DNA of 64,000 nucleotides from Hanstruepera neustonica. GTDB lineage: Bacteria; Bacteroidota; Bacteroidia; Flavobacteriales; Flavobacteriaceae. Made by a program: the position numbers and the translations under genes. The notes under the pieces are model-generated. The model made no database searches, was not told the origin of the DNA, and saw only the letters and a program-made list of their open reading frames with translations. The stretch is taken from assembly GCF_002895005.1 (NCBI RefSeq), contig NZ_POWF01000001.1, forward strand, positions 474,344 through 538,343. Direction: 5' to 3'. Positions within the stretch are counted from its first letter, which is position 1; the number at the start of each line of letters is the position of its first letter. Positions 52,587-62,634 of the stretch are shown here, piece after piece.

Positions 52587-53366
52587 TTATATTAATTCGA
52601 TGAAATGCACAATATTTTGTAAGAAAAGTTTTTCATTTTCAATATAACTCATGTGTCCACCATCAAATTCTATGTATTGAGAATCCGTTGTTTCAGCTTC
52701 CTTTCTAATAATATCTGGCTGTATTACAGTGTCTTTGAGACCGATGATAAATAATTTTTTGAATTGGGCATTTTTTAGAACATGTTCCCTGTTTTTTCTG
52801 ATTTTCATGCCCTCCAAAGCGGCAATAATACCTTGGAGCGGTGTTTTTAAGGCTTCTTGCTTAACTATCTCAATGTCACTCTTAAGCTTTTCACGGTTAT
52901 TTTCGGCAAATAAGTTGGTAACGGCCATGCTTACAAATGCTTTATAATTTTGTTTGACTGCTTTAATAGCACGATCTCTATTAATTTTCCGTTCGTTACT
53001 ATCAGATTGCGAAGTTGAATTTGCCAGGCATAATCCTAAAAATTTTTCCGGGAATTTTTCTGCCATAGCCAAGGCAACGTAACCACCCATGGAATGCCCA
53101 ATTAGGATGGCTTTTTCAATTTTCAAGTTATCTAATACGGTATTAACAACTTCAGCCATATCTTCCATTGTATGGATATAACCCAAACAACCTGTTTGTC
53201 CATGACCTAAAAGATCTATAGCAACTACGCGATTATTTTTAGATAGGTGTGGTATAATGTTTTTCCACATAACAGTATTTTCCAAAAAACCATGTAATAA
53301 AACTACAGGTATTCCATTACCTTCATCCGAGTAAAAAACCGATATTCCTTTGTAATCTAAAATCAT
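52587..53366 (-). CDS. Alpha/beta-hydrolase
   Basis: A 259-residue cytoplasmic alpha/beta-hydrolase. Catalytic elements: oxyanion region LLHGFLENTVMW, nucleophile elbow ILIGHSMGGYVA with Ser92, an acid in FIIGLKDTVIQ and His in EFDGGHMSYIE. It resembles the BioH/MhpC/YbfF type, but the substrate cannot be deduced. It is divergent from brnQ with a 34-base gap; a TATCTTTG box on the minus strand lies 18 bases upstream of the start. Confidence 0.92.
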   Translation of the reverse strand: MILDYKGISVFYSDEGNGIPVVLLHGFLENTVMWKNIIPHLSKNNRVVAIDLLGHGQTGCLGYIHTMEDMAEVVNTVLDNLKIEKAILIGHSMGGYVALAMAEKFPEKFLGLCLANSTSQSDSNERKINRDRAIKAVKQNYKAFVSMAVTNLFAENNREKLKSDIEIVKQEALKTPLQGIIAALEGMKIRKNREHVLKNAQFKKLFIIGLKDTVIQPDIIRKEAETTDSQYIEFDGGHMSYIENEKLFLQNIVHFIELI

Positions 53367-53383
53367 AAATAAACTATCTTGTG

Positions 53384-53391
53384 CAAAGATA
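53384..53391 (-). promoter_or_regulatory. Candidate -7 box for the alpha/beta-hydrolase gene
   Basis: The minus strand reads TATCTTTG (TAnnTTTG). It is part of an imperfect inverted repeat, tatctt-gtgca-aagata, between the two divergent start codons. Confidence 0.4.
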
Positions 53392-53400
53392 ATTTATGAA

Positions 53401-54693
53401 ATGAATAATAAGAAAACCATTTTCATTATTGGATTTGCCCTTTTCGCTAGTTTTTTTGGAGCAGGAAATTTGATTCTGCCACCACAATTGGGTTTTAATT
53501 CTGGACCAGATTGGTGGTTGGTTGCTGTAGGTTTTGTGATTTCGGCGACAATCATTCCCTTGTTAGCACTTTTAGGTCATGCCAAATTACAGGGCACCAT
53601 GATGGATTTTGGAAATAAGGTCTCACCTGTTTTTAGTTTGATTTTCTGTTTATGTGTTTACACAATAGCTATTACACTTCCAATACCTAGAACCGCAGCA
53701 GTAACTCATGAAATGGCCATTGAACCATTTTTTAACACAAGTTCGTTGCTGACCAGTAGCTTGTATTTTGGAATTGCTTTTGTGTTTGTTATGAAACGCG
53801 ATAGTATATTGAGTATTCTTGGAAAGTTTTTAACACCATTAATTGTTCTCATTCTTTTAACGATTATTGTCATTGGGATTTTTACAGCACCAGGTCATAT
53901 GAATCCATCTGTATTGGAGTCTTCAGCTTTAGTGGCAGGTCTATTGGAAGGTTATCAAACCTATGATGCTTTGGGTGGAATCTTAATTGGTGGAGTCATT
54001 ATTATTTCATTAAATATTGAAGGCGGCATTTCTTTTGAAGATAAAAAAGCTATCATAATTAAATCTGGATTGGTAGCTGCAGCAGGATTATTTATTATTT
54101 ACACAGGCATGATAGCGGTTGGTGCTTTACATAATTCAGAATTTGATTCATCAATTTCAAGGTCTGAATTGCTGTCAGGGTTAAGCTTAAAAACCTTGGG
54201 TCATGTTGGAAATATGCTTTTAAGTGTTTTGATAGCTTTAGCTTGTTTTACTACAGCAGTGAGTGTTATCGTGGGTACTGCCGACTTTTTTAGTGGGTTA
54301 TTCAAGAATTTCAAAAAAGCATATTTAATAACCGCGTTAGTTTCATGCTTGTTAGGTGTTTTTGTAGGACAAATGGATGTTAGTTATATCATTGATGTTG
54401 CGTTACCAGTTTTAATGTTTATTTATCCATTGACCATAGTACTGATTCTGCTAAACCTCTTTCCAGAACGGTATATTGGTAAAACGGTTTTTAGAGCGGT
54501 TGTTTTGGTAACCATCCTTTTCAGTATTCCAGATTTTTTAGGATTTTTAATTGAGTCAGTATCGCTTAATAAAATAAAAAGTCTAATTCCATTGGCTAAT
54601 GAAAATCTAGGTTGGGTTTTACCGGCAATACTGACGTTTGTTTTGGTAAATACCATAAAAAAACCTCATTTAAGTAAGATAAATGAGGTTTAA
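53401..54693 (+). CDS. brnQ: Branched-chain amino acid transport system II carrier protein (BrnQ/LivJ-II)
   Basis: A 430-residue inner-membrane cation symporter for Leu, Ile and Val. It has about 12 hydrophobic helices and the family N-terminus GFALFASFFGAGNLILPPQL. Typical blocks: LPIPRTAAVTHEMAIEPFF, EGYQTYDALGGILIGGVII. It starts 34 bases from a divergent hydrolase gene. The 3' end carries a hairpin that is the terminator of the converging pepP-like gene. Confidence 0.94.
   Translation: MNNKKTIFIIGFALFASFFGAGNLILPPQLGFNSGPDWWLVAVGFVISATIIPLLALLGHAKLQGTMMDFGNKVSPVFSLIFCLCVYTIAITLPIPRTAAVTHEMAIEPFFNTSSLLTSSLYFGIAFVFVMKRDSILSILGKFLTPLIVLILLTIIVIGIFTAPGHMNPSVLESSALVAGLLEGYQTYDALGGILIGGVIIISLNIEGGISFEDKKAIIIKSGLVAAAGLFIIYTGMIAVGALHNSEFDSSISRSELLSGLSLKTLGHVGNMLLSVLIALACFTTAVSVIVGTADFFSGLFKNFKKAYLITALVSCLLGVFVGQMDVSYIIDVALPVLMFIYPLTIVLILLNLFPERYIGKTVFRAVVLVTILFSIPDFLGFLIESVSLNKIKSLIPLANENLGWVLPAILTFVLVNTIKKPHLSKINEV
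54656..54692 (-). terminator. Terminator of the Xaa-Pro aminopeptidase gene, inside the brnQ coding end
   Basis: A 12-bp perfect stem (aaacctcattta at 54661-54672, taaatgaggttt at 54680-54691, loop of seven) with an A run on its left. In the minus direction this gives a U run, so it terminates the gene ending at 54712. It overlaps the last codons of brnQ, which ends at 54693. Confidence 0.85.
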
Positions 54694-54711
54694 ATTATAG
54701 ATGGATTCATT

Positions 54712-56004
54712 TTAAGAATTCATAATGTCTTCAATTTCATCGGCTTCAATAGGAATACTGCCCATTAAATTGAATGGTTCGCCATTTTCTTGAATAACGA
54801 CATCATCTTCTAATCGAATGCCAAAACCTTCATCTGGAATATAAATACCAGGTTCAACAGTAAAAACCATATTGGCTTGCATAGGTTCCGTTAGAATACC
54901 GTAATCATGAGTGTCCAAACCAATGTGATGACTCGTCCCGTGCATAAAGTATTTTTTATAGGCAGGCCAATCGGGATTTTCGTTTTGAACATCGGCTTTA
55001 TCCAATAAGCCCAATCCTAATAATTCAGAGGTCATTAATTTACCAACTTCAACATGGTAATCGGCCCAAAGTGTGCCAGGAACCAACATTTTAGTCGCCT
55101 CATTTTTGACACGATTTACAGCATTGTAAACAGCTTTTTGTCTTTCAGAATACTTTCCTGAAACAGGAATTGTACGAGTTAAATCGCTAGAATAATTAGC
55201 ATATTCGGCACCAACATCTAATAATATTAATTCACCAGCTTGACATTGTTGATTGTTTTGTATGTAATGAAGCACATTTGCATTATTTCCTGAAGCTACA
55301 ATGGGCGTATAAGCGAATCCCTTTGAACGATTTCTTAAAAATTCATGCATGAGTTCAGCTTCAATTTCATATTCCCAAATACCGGGTTTTATGAAGTTTA
55401 GTAATCTGCGTATACCCTTTTCAGTAATGTTGCAGGCTTTTTGCATCAAGTCAATTTCAATTGGGTCTTTTACAGATCGTAATCGTTGCAAAATAGGATT
55501 GCTTTTTGCAACCTGATGCGCAGGATAACGTTCTTTGAGCCATTTTGTAAAACGGTCTTCGCGAGTTTCTGTTTCAACATTTGCACGATAATGTTCATTG
55601 GTATTAATATAAACCGTATCACATTGTGTCATGAGTTCAAACATGATTTTTTCCATGTCTTTGAGCCAATACACGGTTTTAATGCCACTAGTCTTCAATG
55701 CTGCCTCTTTAGTCAGTTTTTCACCTTCCCAAACAGCTATATGATCGTTAGTTTCTTTTAAAAATAAAATTTCACGATGGTTAGCTTTAGGACAATCAGG
55801 AAATATGACCAAGACACTTTCTTCTTGATCAACACCACTTAAATAAAAGATATCACGATGTTGTTGAAAGGGCATCGTACTATCGGCACTAATGGGATAA
55901 ATATCGTTGGAATTAAACACTGCCAGACTGTTGGATTTCATTTTGGAGGCAAAGTTCTTTCGGTTTTTTATGAATAACTGACTATCTATAGGTTGATACT
56001 TCAT
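54712..56004 (-). CDS. pepP: Xaa-Pro aminopeptidase (aminopeptidase P, M24B)
   Basis: A 430-residue di-metal peptidase that removes N-terminal residues before proline. N-terminal creatinase-like domain about 1-165 (FQQHRDIFYLSGVDQEESVL); catalytic pita-bread domain with metal ligands in LLDVGAEYANYSSDLTRT (two Asp), MHGTSHHIGLDTHD (His), VEPGIYIP (Glu) and GIRLEDDVVI (Glu). Its terminator is embedded in brnQ. The candidate -7 box on the minus strand is TAGCTTTG (56032 to 56025). Confidence 0.95.
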   Translation of the reverse strand: MKYQPIDSQLFIKNRKNFASKMKSNSLAVFNSNDIYPISADSTMPFQQHRDIFYLSGVDQEESVLVIFPDCPKANHREILFLKETNDHIAVWEGEKLTKEAALKTSGIKTVYWLKDMEKIMFELMTQCDTVYINTNEHYRANVETETREDRFTKWLKERYPAHQVAKSNPILQRLRSVKDPIEIDLMQKACNITEKGIRRLLNFIKPGIWEYEIEAELMHEFLRNRSKGFAYTPIVASGNNANVLHYIQNNQQCQAGELILLDVGAEYANYSSDLTRTIPVSGKYSERQKAVYNAVNRVKNEATKMLVPGTLWADYHVEVGKLMTSELLGLGLLDKADVQNENPDWPAYKKYFMHGTSHHIGLDTHDYGILTEPMQANMVFTVEPGIYIPDEGFGIRLEDDVVIQENGEPFNLMGSIPIEADEIEDIMNS

Positions 56005-56024
56005 TTTATATGAATTTTATTTCT

Positions 56025-56032
56025 CAAAGCTA
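56025..56032 (-). promoter_or_regulatory. Candidate -7 box for pepP
   Basis: The minus strand reads TAGCTTTG, 20 bases upstream of the start at 56004. A facing TACTTTTG box (56066-56073, plus strand) could serve the next gene. Confidence 0.4.
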
Positions 56033-56147
56033 CGTATTTCAAGAGTGTTTAGAAAGATATCAATCTACTTTTGTTAAACTTTAACAACAAATTTTGATGC
56101 TGTTGCTGTAATGGTTATTTTTCAAAATAAATTCTAACCAACAATCC

Positions 56148-58979
56148 ATGAAATCTAGATTTCTTTTCAGTCTATTTATCTTAATGTCTTTTTCCGTTTT
56201 TAGTCAACAGCCGGCAACTTCAGCCGATTTGGTTGAAAATGCTCTTTTGAAAAAACAAGAGAACCAAAACAATTCTTTGGTTAAAAATATCCCTTTTAAA
56301 AATGTCGGTCCAACGGTCATGAGTGGTCGTGTGGTCGATATTGATGTGAACCCCAATGACCCAACAGAGTTTTATGTGGGTTATGCTTCTGGAGGTGTAT
56401 GGCACACTACGAATAATGGGTCATCCTTTACGCCAATTTTAGATTCTTCCAACACTCAAAATGTGGGTGACATTGCTGTTGATTGGAACAATCGAACCAT
56501 TTGGGTTGGAACAGGAGAAAACAATTCATCACGTTCCAGCTATGCAGGCATAGGTATTTTAAAATCGGTTGACAATGGCAAGTCTTGGGAAAATATGGGT
56601 TTAAAGGATTCGCATCATATTGGACGCATTTTAATCAATCCCAAGAATCCGGATGAGGTCGTTGTTGGTGCTACCGGTCACTTGTACTCTCCAAATGATG
56701 AACGAGGCATTTTTAAAACTGTTGATGGAGGAAAAACTTGGAATAGAACCTTGTTTGTAAATTCAGAAACAGGCATTATTGATGTGCAACAAGTACCGGA
56801 TAATTTTAATACGCTATTTGCGGCAGCTTGGACACGAGATAGAAAAGCCTGGAATTTTACAGGAAATGGAAATGGATCTGCAATTTATAAAAGTACCGAT
56901 GCTGGCAATACATGGCAAAAAATATCAACTGAAAAAAGTGGTTTTCCTGTTGGTGAAGGTGTGGGTAGAATAGGATTAGCAGTTTTTGACGAAAATATAG
57001 TTTATGCTCTACATGACAACCAGTTTAATAGACCAAAAGACGATTCAAAAGAGGAATCACGCGGACTGAAAAAAGAGGATTTTAAAACCATGAGCGTTGA
57101 TGCTTTTTTAAAATTGGAGGATAAAAAGCTCAACAATTTTTTAAAGACCAATAACTTTCAAGAAAAGTATCGTGCCGAAAATGTCAAACAAATGGTTCGA
57201 AGTGGTAATGTCAAACCCATGGATTTGGCAACCTATTTAGAGGATGCTAATGCGATGTTGTTTGATACACCGGTCATAGGTGCGGAAGTGTATAAAAGCA
57301 CCGATGGTGGTAAAACATGGACCAAGACCCATGACAATTATTTGGATGGTGTGTATTTTAGCTATGGCTATTATTTTGGTGAAATTAGAGTAGATGCAAA
57401 AAATGCCGATGCCATTTATGTTTTGGGAGTTCCTATTATAAAATCCAAAGATAGCGGAAAAACATTTACATCTATTAGTGCTGAAAATGTGCATGCGGAT
57501 CATCAAGCCCTTTGGGTAAACCCAAACCGGTCAGGTCATTTAATTGATGGTAATGATGGCGGTTTAAATATGAGTTATGACGATGGTGAGAATTGGGAAA
57601 AGCTCAATGTTAATTCTGTTGGGCAGTTTTACGCGATTAATGTTGATAATCAAAAACCGTATCATATTTATGGAGGCTTACAGGATAACGGTGTGTGGGT
57701 AGGCTCTCACCGAGCTTCAATAGATAAAAGTTGGCAACAAAGTGGCGAAAACCCTTGGAAAAGTATCATGGGTGGTGACGGTATGCAAATTCAAATCGAT
57801 AGCAGAAACCACAATATAGTTTACACAGGCTATCAATTCGGTAATTACTTTCGTATTAACCGTGAAACAGATGAACAAACTTATATTCAACCTAAGCATG
57901 AATTAGGTGAAAGCCCATACCGATTCAATTGGCAAACACCCATTTTATTGTCAACTCACAATCAGGATATATTGTATCTAGGAGGTAATAAATTAATGCG
58001 CTCTATGAATCAAGGAACAGACTGGCAAGCCATAAGCCCAGATTTGACAACAGGAGGAAAAAAAGGAAATGTAGCCTATGGCAGCTTAACAAGCATTAGT
58101 GAATCTCCTTTTCAGTTTGGATTAATTTATGTTGGTAGTGATGATGGCTATGTTCATATTACCAAAAATGGTGGCGGAAGTTGGGCTAAAATTTCAGACA
58201 CCTTTCCAAAAGATTTATGGGTTAGTCGTGTGATAGCTTCGCATCATAAAAAGGAGCGTGTATTTGTAACTTTGAATGGCTACCGTTGGGATGATTTCAA
58301 AACCTATATTTATGTTTCTGAAGATTACGGACAGACATGGAAAAGTATCGCTTCTAATATCCCTCCATCGCCTGTGAATGTAATAAAAGAAGATCCGAAA
58401 AACGAAAATGTTCTATATGTGGGTACAGATAATGGAGCTTATGTATCGTTCAATAAAGGAGAATCTTGGGAAGCTTTCTCAAACGGATTACCTAGTGTTG
58501 CTGTTCATGATATGGTCATTCACCCAGCAGCTAACGACCTGATATTAGGAACTCACGGAAGAAGCATTTATTCAGCTAATATTGAGCCTTTGCAGGGTGG
58601 AATGATCACTGAATCCATAAAAATATATAAGATTGATGAGGTCAGACATTCGTCTCGTTGGGGCAGTTCCTGGAGTCAATTTTTTGACCCTTTTGAACCA
58701 TCGGTAGAGATCAAATTATTTGTTGACAAAACTGGGAGTCAAACAATTAAAGTCCTATCAGAACGTGGCCTTGAGTTAAATCAAATTCAAGCGAATTTGG
58801 ATAAAGGCTTTAATTATTTGGAATATGATTTGACGATTTCCGAAAAAGGAAGAAAAGCTTTGATGAAAGAAAACAAAGAACTGGATATTCCAAAGGCCCA
58901 AAATGATAAATATTATTTACCAAAAGGTAGTTACACAATTGAACTGAATGGTGAAAAAGCAACACTGGAAGTAAAATAA
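56148..58979 (+). CDS. Secreted VPS10/sortilin-like BNR-repeat protein
   Basis: A 943-residue exported protein with a signal peptide (1-20, FSVFSQ). It carries many BNR/Asp-box motifs of the S-x-D-x-G-x-T-W type: SVDNGKSWENMG, TVDGGKTWNRTL, STDAGNTWQKIS, STDGGKTWTKT, SKDSGKTFTSI, SYDDGENWEKL, SEDYGQTWKSI. These indicate one or two large beta-propellers of the sortilin/VPS10 type (about 45-820), followed by a beta domain (about 830-943). Such proteins are often annotated as glycosyl hydrolases, but I see no sialidase catalytic set. No T9SS tail is visible. Substrate or partner is unknown. Confidence 0.88.
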   Translation: MKSRFLFSLFILMSFSVFSQQPATSADLVENALLKKQENQNNSLVKNIPFKNVGPTVMSGRVVDIDVNPNDPTEFYVGYASGGVWHTTNNGSSFTPILDSSNTQNVGDIAVDWNNRTIWVGTGENNSSRSSYAGIGILKSVDNGKSWENMGLKDSHHIGRILINPKNPDEVVVGATGHLYSPNDERGIFKTVDGGKTWNRTLFVNSETGIIDVQQVPDNFNTLFAAAWTRDRKAWNFTGNGNGSAIYKSTDAGNTWQKISTEKSGFPVGEGVGRIGLAVFDENIVYALHDNQFNRPKDDSKEESRGLKKEDFKTMSVDAFLKLEDKKLNNFLKTNNFQEKYRAENVKQMVRSGNVKPMDLATYLEDANAMLFDTPVIGAEVYKSTDGGKTWTKTHDNYLDGVYFSYGYYFGEIRVDAKNADAIYVLGVPIIKSKDSGKTFTSISAENVHADHQALWVNPNRSGHLIDGNDGGLNMSYDDGENWEKLNVNSVGQFYAINVDNQKPYHIYGGLQDNGVWVGSHRASIDKSWQQSGENPWKSIMGGDGMQIQIDSRNHNIVYTGYQFGNYFRINRETDEQTYIQPKHELGESPYRFNWQTPILLSTHNQDILYLGGNKLMRSMNQGTDWQAISPDLTTGGKKGNVAYGSLTSISESPFQFGLIYVGSDDGYVHITKNGGGSWAKISDTFPKDLWVSRVIASHHKKERVFVTLNGYRWDDFKTYIYVSEDYGQTWKSIASNIPPSPVNVIKEDPKNENVLYVGTDNGAYVSFNKGESWEAFSNGLPSVAVHDMVIHPAANDLILGTHGRSIYSANIEPLQGGMITESIKIYKIDEVRHSSRWGSSWSQFFDPFEPSVEIKLFVDKTGSQTIKVLSERGLELNQIQANLDKGFNYLEYDLTISEKGRKALMKENKELDIPKAQNDKYYLPKGSYTIELNGEKATLEVK

Positions 58980-59050
58980 TTGAGCAGATTTCTCAAACCG
59001 TCACCATGTCTGTTTAAAATCATTCTAAATATGTAATTTAAGTTGAAGGC

Positions 59051-59083
59051 TTTTGTCTAGATATGATTTGTGGCGTATCTTTG
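59051..59083 (+). promoter_or_regulatory. Promoter of the sdhCAB operon
   Basis: TTTTG (59051-59055) and TATCTTTG (59076-59083) are separated by 20 bases, the best two-element bacteroidetal promoter match in the window. The sdhC ATG is 24 bases after the -7 box. Confidence 0.65.
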
Positions 59084-59107
59084 TTGGGATAAAAATAAAC
59101 TTCAACA

Positions 59108-59785
59108 ATGAGCGGAATTTTGAATTCTTCGATTGGAAGAAAATTTGCCATGGCACTTTCGGCATTCTTCCTAATGATTTTTTTATTGCAACATTTTGTT
59201 ATCAACTCTTTATCAGTCATTAATCCTGATTCTTTCAATGAGGTTTCCCATTTTATGGGGACTAATTGGTTGATACAATATATCATGCAACCAGTATTGA
59301 TTTTTGGTGTTATTTTCCATTTTATAATGGGATTCATACTAGAAATTAGAAACAAGAAAGCTAGAAATATTAGTTATGCCAAAAATAATGGTGGCGCTAA
59401 CTCAACTTGGATGAGCCGAAACATGATCTACAGCGGATTATTCATTCTAATATTTCTGGTGATTCACTTTATTGATTTTTGGATTCCAGAGATTAATACC
59501 AAGTATATTCAAGGTGATATGTCTGGGCTATTAGCTGACGGAGAAGGTTACAGATATTATGAAGAATTGACTCATAAATTTGTACCTATCTGGCGTGTAG
59601 CATTTTACTGCCTAGGGTTTGTGTTTTTGGCACTTCATCTATTACATGGATTTATGTCGGCTTTCCAATCGGTTGGAGCTAACAATAAATATACTCAAGG
59701 TTTAAAAGGTTTTGGAAAAGCGTATGCAATAATCATCCCTTTAGGGTTCATCTTTATTGCGTTGTTCCATCATTTTAATCACTAA
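59108..59785 (+). CDS. sdhC: Succinate dehydrogenase cytochrome b subunit (type B)
   Basis: The single, five-helix membrane anchor of type B succinate:quinone oxidoreductase; it binds two haems b. The 225-residue protein has hydrophobic helices with histidines at the haem positions: [40 protein letters not shown] and ALFHHFNH. It is first in the sdhCAB operon, 14 bases before sdhA. Confidence 0.96.
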   Translation: MSGILNSSIGRKFAMALSAFFLMIFLLQHFVINSLSVINPDSFNEVSHFMGTNWLIQYIMQPVLIFGVIFHFIMGFILEIRNKKARNISYAKNNGGANSTWMSRNMIYSGLFILIFLVIHFIDFWIPEINTKYIQGDMSGLLADGEGYRYYEELTHKFVPIWRVAFYCLGFVFLALHLLHGFMSAFQSVGANNKYTQGLKGFGKAYAIIIPLGFIFIALFHHFNH

Positions 59786-59799
59786 AAATTCATCTAAAT

Positions 59800-61797
59800 A
59801 TGGCTTTAGATTCTAAAATACCAAAAGGACCACTTGCTGATAAGTGGACTAATCATAAAAACAATATTAATCTGGTAAACCCAGCCAACAAGCGTCTTAT
59901 AGATGTTATTGTTGTTGGTACAGGTTTAGCAGGAGGCTCTGCAGCGGCTACATTAGCTGAATTAGGCTATAACGTAAAAGCTTTTTGCTTCCAAGATTCA
60001 CCGCGACGTGCACACTCCATTGCAGCACAAGGTGGAATTAATGCTGCCAAAAATTATCAAGGTGATGGTGATTCAACCTATCGTTTATTTTACGACACCG
60101 TAAAAGGCGGTGACTACCGTTCAAGAGAAGCTAACGTGTATCGCTTGGCAGAAGTTTCAGCCAATATCATTGATCAATGTGTGGCTCAAGGTGTTCCTTT
60201 CGCTCGCGAGTATGGTGGATTGTTAGATAACCGCTCATTTGGTGGTGTATTAGTGTCGCGTACGTTTTATGCGGCTGGGCAAACAGGTCAGCAATTATTA
60301 TTAGGAGCTTATTCTGCTTTGAATCGTCAAATTGGTCGTGGAAAGGTAAAAATGTATAACCGTCACGAAATGTTAGACGTGGTCGTTGTCGATGGTAAAG
60401 CCCGCGGAATCATTGCCAGAAATCTAGTAACAGGTGAAATTGAAAGACATTCAGCTCATGCTGTGGTTTTGGGAACTGGAGGATATGGCAACGTATTCTT
60501 TTTGTCAACCAATGCCATGGGAAGTAATGTAACCGCTGCTTGGAAAGCCCATAAACGCGGTGCTTATTTTGCTAATCCATGTTACACCCAAATTCATCCA
60601 ACCTGTATTCCGGTTTCAGGTGACCATCAATCCAAATTAACTTTGATGTCTGAATCATTACGTAATGATGGTCGTATTTGGGTGCCAAAACACATAAAAG
60701 ATGTTGAAGCTATTCGTGCAGGTAAATTAAAACCAACAGATTTAGCTGAAGAAGATAGAGATTATTATTTAGAGCGTCGTTATCCAGCCTTTGGTAACTT
60801 GGTGCCTCGTGACGTGGCATCACGTGCAGCCAAAGAACGTTGTGATGCTGGTTATGGTGTGAATGCCACAGGTGAAGCTGTGTATTTAGATTTTGCTTCG
60901 GCTATTAAACGTTATGGAAAGGAGCAGGCACACATTAAGGGACTAGATGAAAATGATGCAGCTTTAGTAAAACAGTTAGGTCAAGACGTTGTTCGTACCA
61001 AGTATGGAAATTTATTCCAGATGTATGAAAAAATTGTTGACCAAAATCCATACGAAACACCTATGATGATTTATCCAGCCGTTCATTATACCATGGGTGG
61101 TATTTGGGTAGATTACAACTTACAAACCACAGTACCTGGACTATATTGTATTGGTGAAGCCAACTTCTCCGATCATGGTGCAAACCGATTAGGGGCTTCA
61201 GCACTGATGCAAGGTTTAGCCGATGGTTATTTTGTGTTGCCTTACACAATTGGTGATTATTTAGCACATGATATTCGTACAGGACCAATTTCTACAGACT
61301 CAAAAGAATTTGATGAAGCCGAGAAAAGTGTCCGTGAGAATATCGAGCATCTCATCAACAATAATGGAACGCATTCTGTTGACCATTTCCACAAGAAACT
61401 TGGAAAGATTATGTGGAACAAATGTGGTATGGCTAGAAATGAACAAGGCTTAAAAGAAGCTATTACTGAAATAGCCGAATTGCGTGCAGAATTCTGGAAA
61501 GACGTAAAAGTTCCAGGCACCAATGACGAGTTTAATGAGGAATTGGCCAAAGCTTTACGTGTGGCTGACTTCTTGGAATTAGGCGAATTGTTTGCTAAAG
61601 ATGCCTTGTTAAGAGAAGAATCGGCAGGTGGTCATTTCAGGGAAGAATACCAAACTGAAGAAGGTGAAGCCAAGCGAAGAAAGGAATTCCAATATGTGGC
61701 TGCTTGGGAATATAAAGGTGAACCAAAAGATGCGGTATTGCACAAGGAAGATTTGGTTTACGAAAACATAGAAGTAAAAGAAAGAAGTTATAAATAA
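59800..61797 (+). CDS. sdhA: Succinate dehydrogenase/fumarate reductase flavoprotein subunit
   Basis: The catalytic subunit oxidising succinate to fumarate with covalently bound FAD. The 665-residue protein has the FAD Rossmann motif [20 protein letters not shown], the FAD-linking His in [13 protein letters not shown], active-site motifs [18 protein letters not shown] and [11 protein letters not shown], and [20 protein letters not shown] near the C-terminal FAD-binding block. The length and companion subunits fit the type B complex. Confidence 0.98.
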   Translation: MALDSKIPKGPLADKWTNHKNNINLVNPANKRLIDVIVVGTGLAGGSAAATLAELGYNVKAFCFQDSPRRAHSIAAQGGINAAKNYQGDGDSTYRLFYDTVKGGDYRSREANVYRLAEVSANIIDQCVAQGVPFAREYGGLLDNRSFGGVLVSRTFYAAGQTGQQLLLGAYSALNRQIGRGKVKMYNRHEMLDVVVVDGKARGIIARNLVTGEIERHSAHAVVLGTGGYGNVFFLSTNAMGSNVTAAWKAHKRGAYFANPCYTQIHPTCIPVSGDHQSKLTLMSESLRNDGRIWVPKHIKDVEAIRAGKLKPTDLAEEDRDYYLERRYPAFGNLVPRDVASRAAKERCDAGYGVNATGEAVYLDFASAIKRYGKEQAHIKGLDENDAALVKQLGQDVVRTKYGNLFQMYEKIVDQNPYETPMMIYPAVHYTMGGIWVDYNLQTTVPGLYCIGEANFSDHGANRLGASALMQGLADGYFVLPYTIGDYLAHDIRTGPISTDSKEFDEAEKSVRENIEHLINNNGTHSVDHFHKKLGKIMWNKCGMARNEQGLKEAITEIAELRAEFWKDVKVPGTNDEFNEELAKALRVADFLELGELFAKDALLREESAGGHFREEYQTEEGEAKRRKEFQYVAAWEYKGEPKDAVLHKEDLVYENIEVKERSYK

Positions 61798-61807
61798 AAG
61801 GAGAGCT

Positions 61808-62554
61808 ATGAATTTAACGTTGAAAATTTGGCGTCAAAAAAACGCTAATGATAAAGGTAAAATGGTCGATTATCCTATTAGTGATATATCACCAGATATG
61901 TCTTTCCTTGAAATGTTAGACGTATTAAACGAACAACTGATTAATAAAGGTGAAGAGCCTGTAGCATTTGATCACGATTGCCGTGAAGGTATTTGTGGTA
62001 TGTGTTCATTATACATCAATGGTGAAGCCCATGGTCCAGATAGAGGTGTTACAACCTGTCAATTGCACATGCGCATGTTTAACGATGGTGATACCATTTA
62101 TATTGAACCATTTAGAGCAGCTGCATTTCCTGTAATTAAGGATTTAGTAGTAGATAGAAGTGCTTTTGATCGTATTCAACATGCTGGTGGGTTTATTTCT
62201 GTAAATACTTCTGGAAATACCATTGATGCCAACGCCATTCCAGTGAATAAACATGATGCTGATGATGCCTTTGCTGCTGCAACCTGTATTGGCTGTGGAG
62301 CCTGTGTAGCAAGTTGTAAAAACTCCAGTGCGATGTTATTTGTAGGAGCTAAAGTATCGCAATTTGCGTTGTTACCACAAGGTCAAGTAGAGGCTACAGA
62401 TCGTGTATTGAACATGGTTAAACAAATGGATGAAGAAGGTTTTGGTAACTGTACCAATACTGGAGCTTGCGAGGTGGAATGTCCAAAAGGTATTTCATTA
62501 GAAAACATCGCGCGTATGAATCGCGAATATTTAAAGGCAAGCTTAAAAGGGTAA
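61808..62554 (+). CDS. sdhB: Succinate dehydrogenase iron-sulfur subunit
   Basis: Carries electrons from FAD to the membrane haems through three clusters. The 248-residue protein has the [2Fe-2S] motif [19 protein letters not shown] with a later Cys, the [4Fe-4S] motif [13 protein letters not shown], and the [3Fe-4S]-related [11 protein letters not shown]. It starts 10 bases after sdhA and is closed by a terminator. Confidence 0.98.
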   Translation: MNLTLKIWRQKNANDKGKMVDYPISDISPDMSFLEMLDVLNEQLINKGEEPVAFDHDCREGICGMCSLYINGEAHGPDRGVTTCQLHMRMFNDGDTIYIEPFRAAAFPVIKDLVVDRSAFDRIQHAGGFISVNTSGNTIDANAIPVNKHDADDAFAAATCIGCGACVASCKNSSAMLFVGAKVSQFALLPQGQVEATDRVLNMVKQMDEEGFGNCTNTGACEVECPKGISLENIARMNREYLKASLKG

Positions 62555-62575
62555 AACTTTAACAAATTAATAGAT

Positions 62576-62606
62576 AAAAATCCCAAGATTTATCTTGGGA
62601 TTTTTT
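62576..62606 (+). terminator. Terminator of the sdhCAB operon
   Basis: A 13-bp stem (aaaaatcccaaga at 62576-62588, tcttgggattttt at 62593-62605) with a 4-base loop and T run, 22 bases after the sdhB stop. Confidence 0.94.
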
Positions 62607-62634
62607 GTTTCTTTACTTTAGTAATATACTTTAA

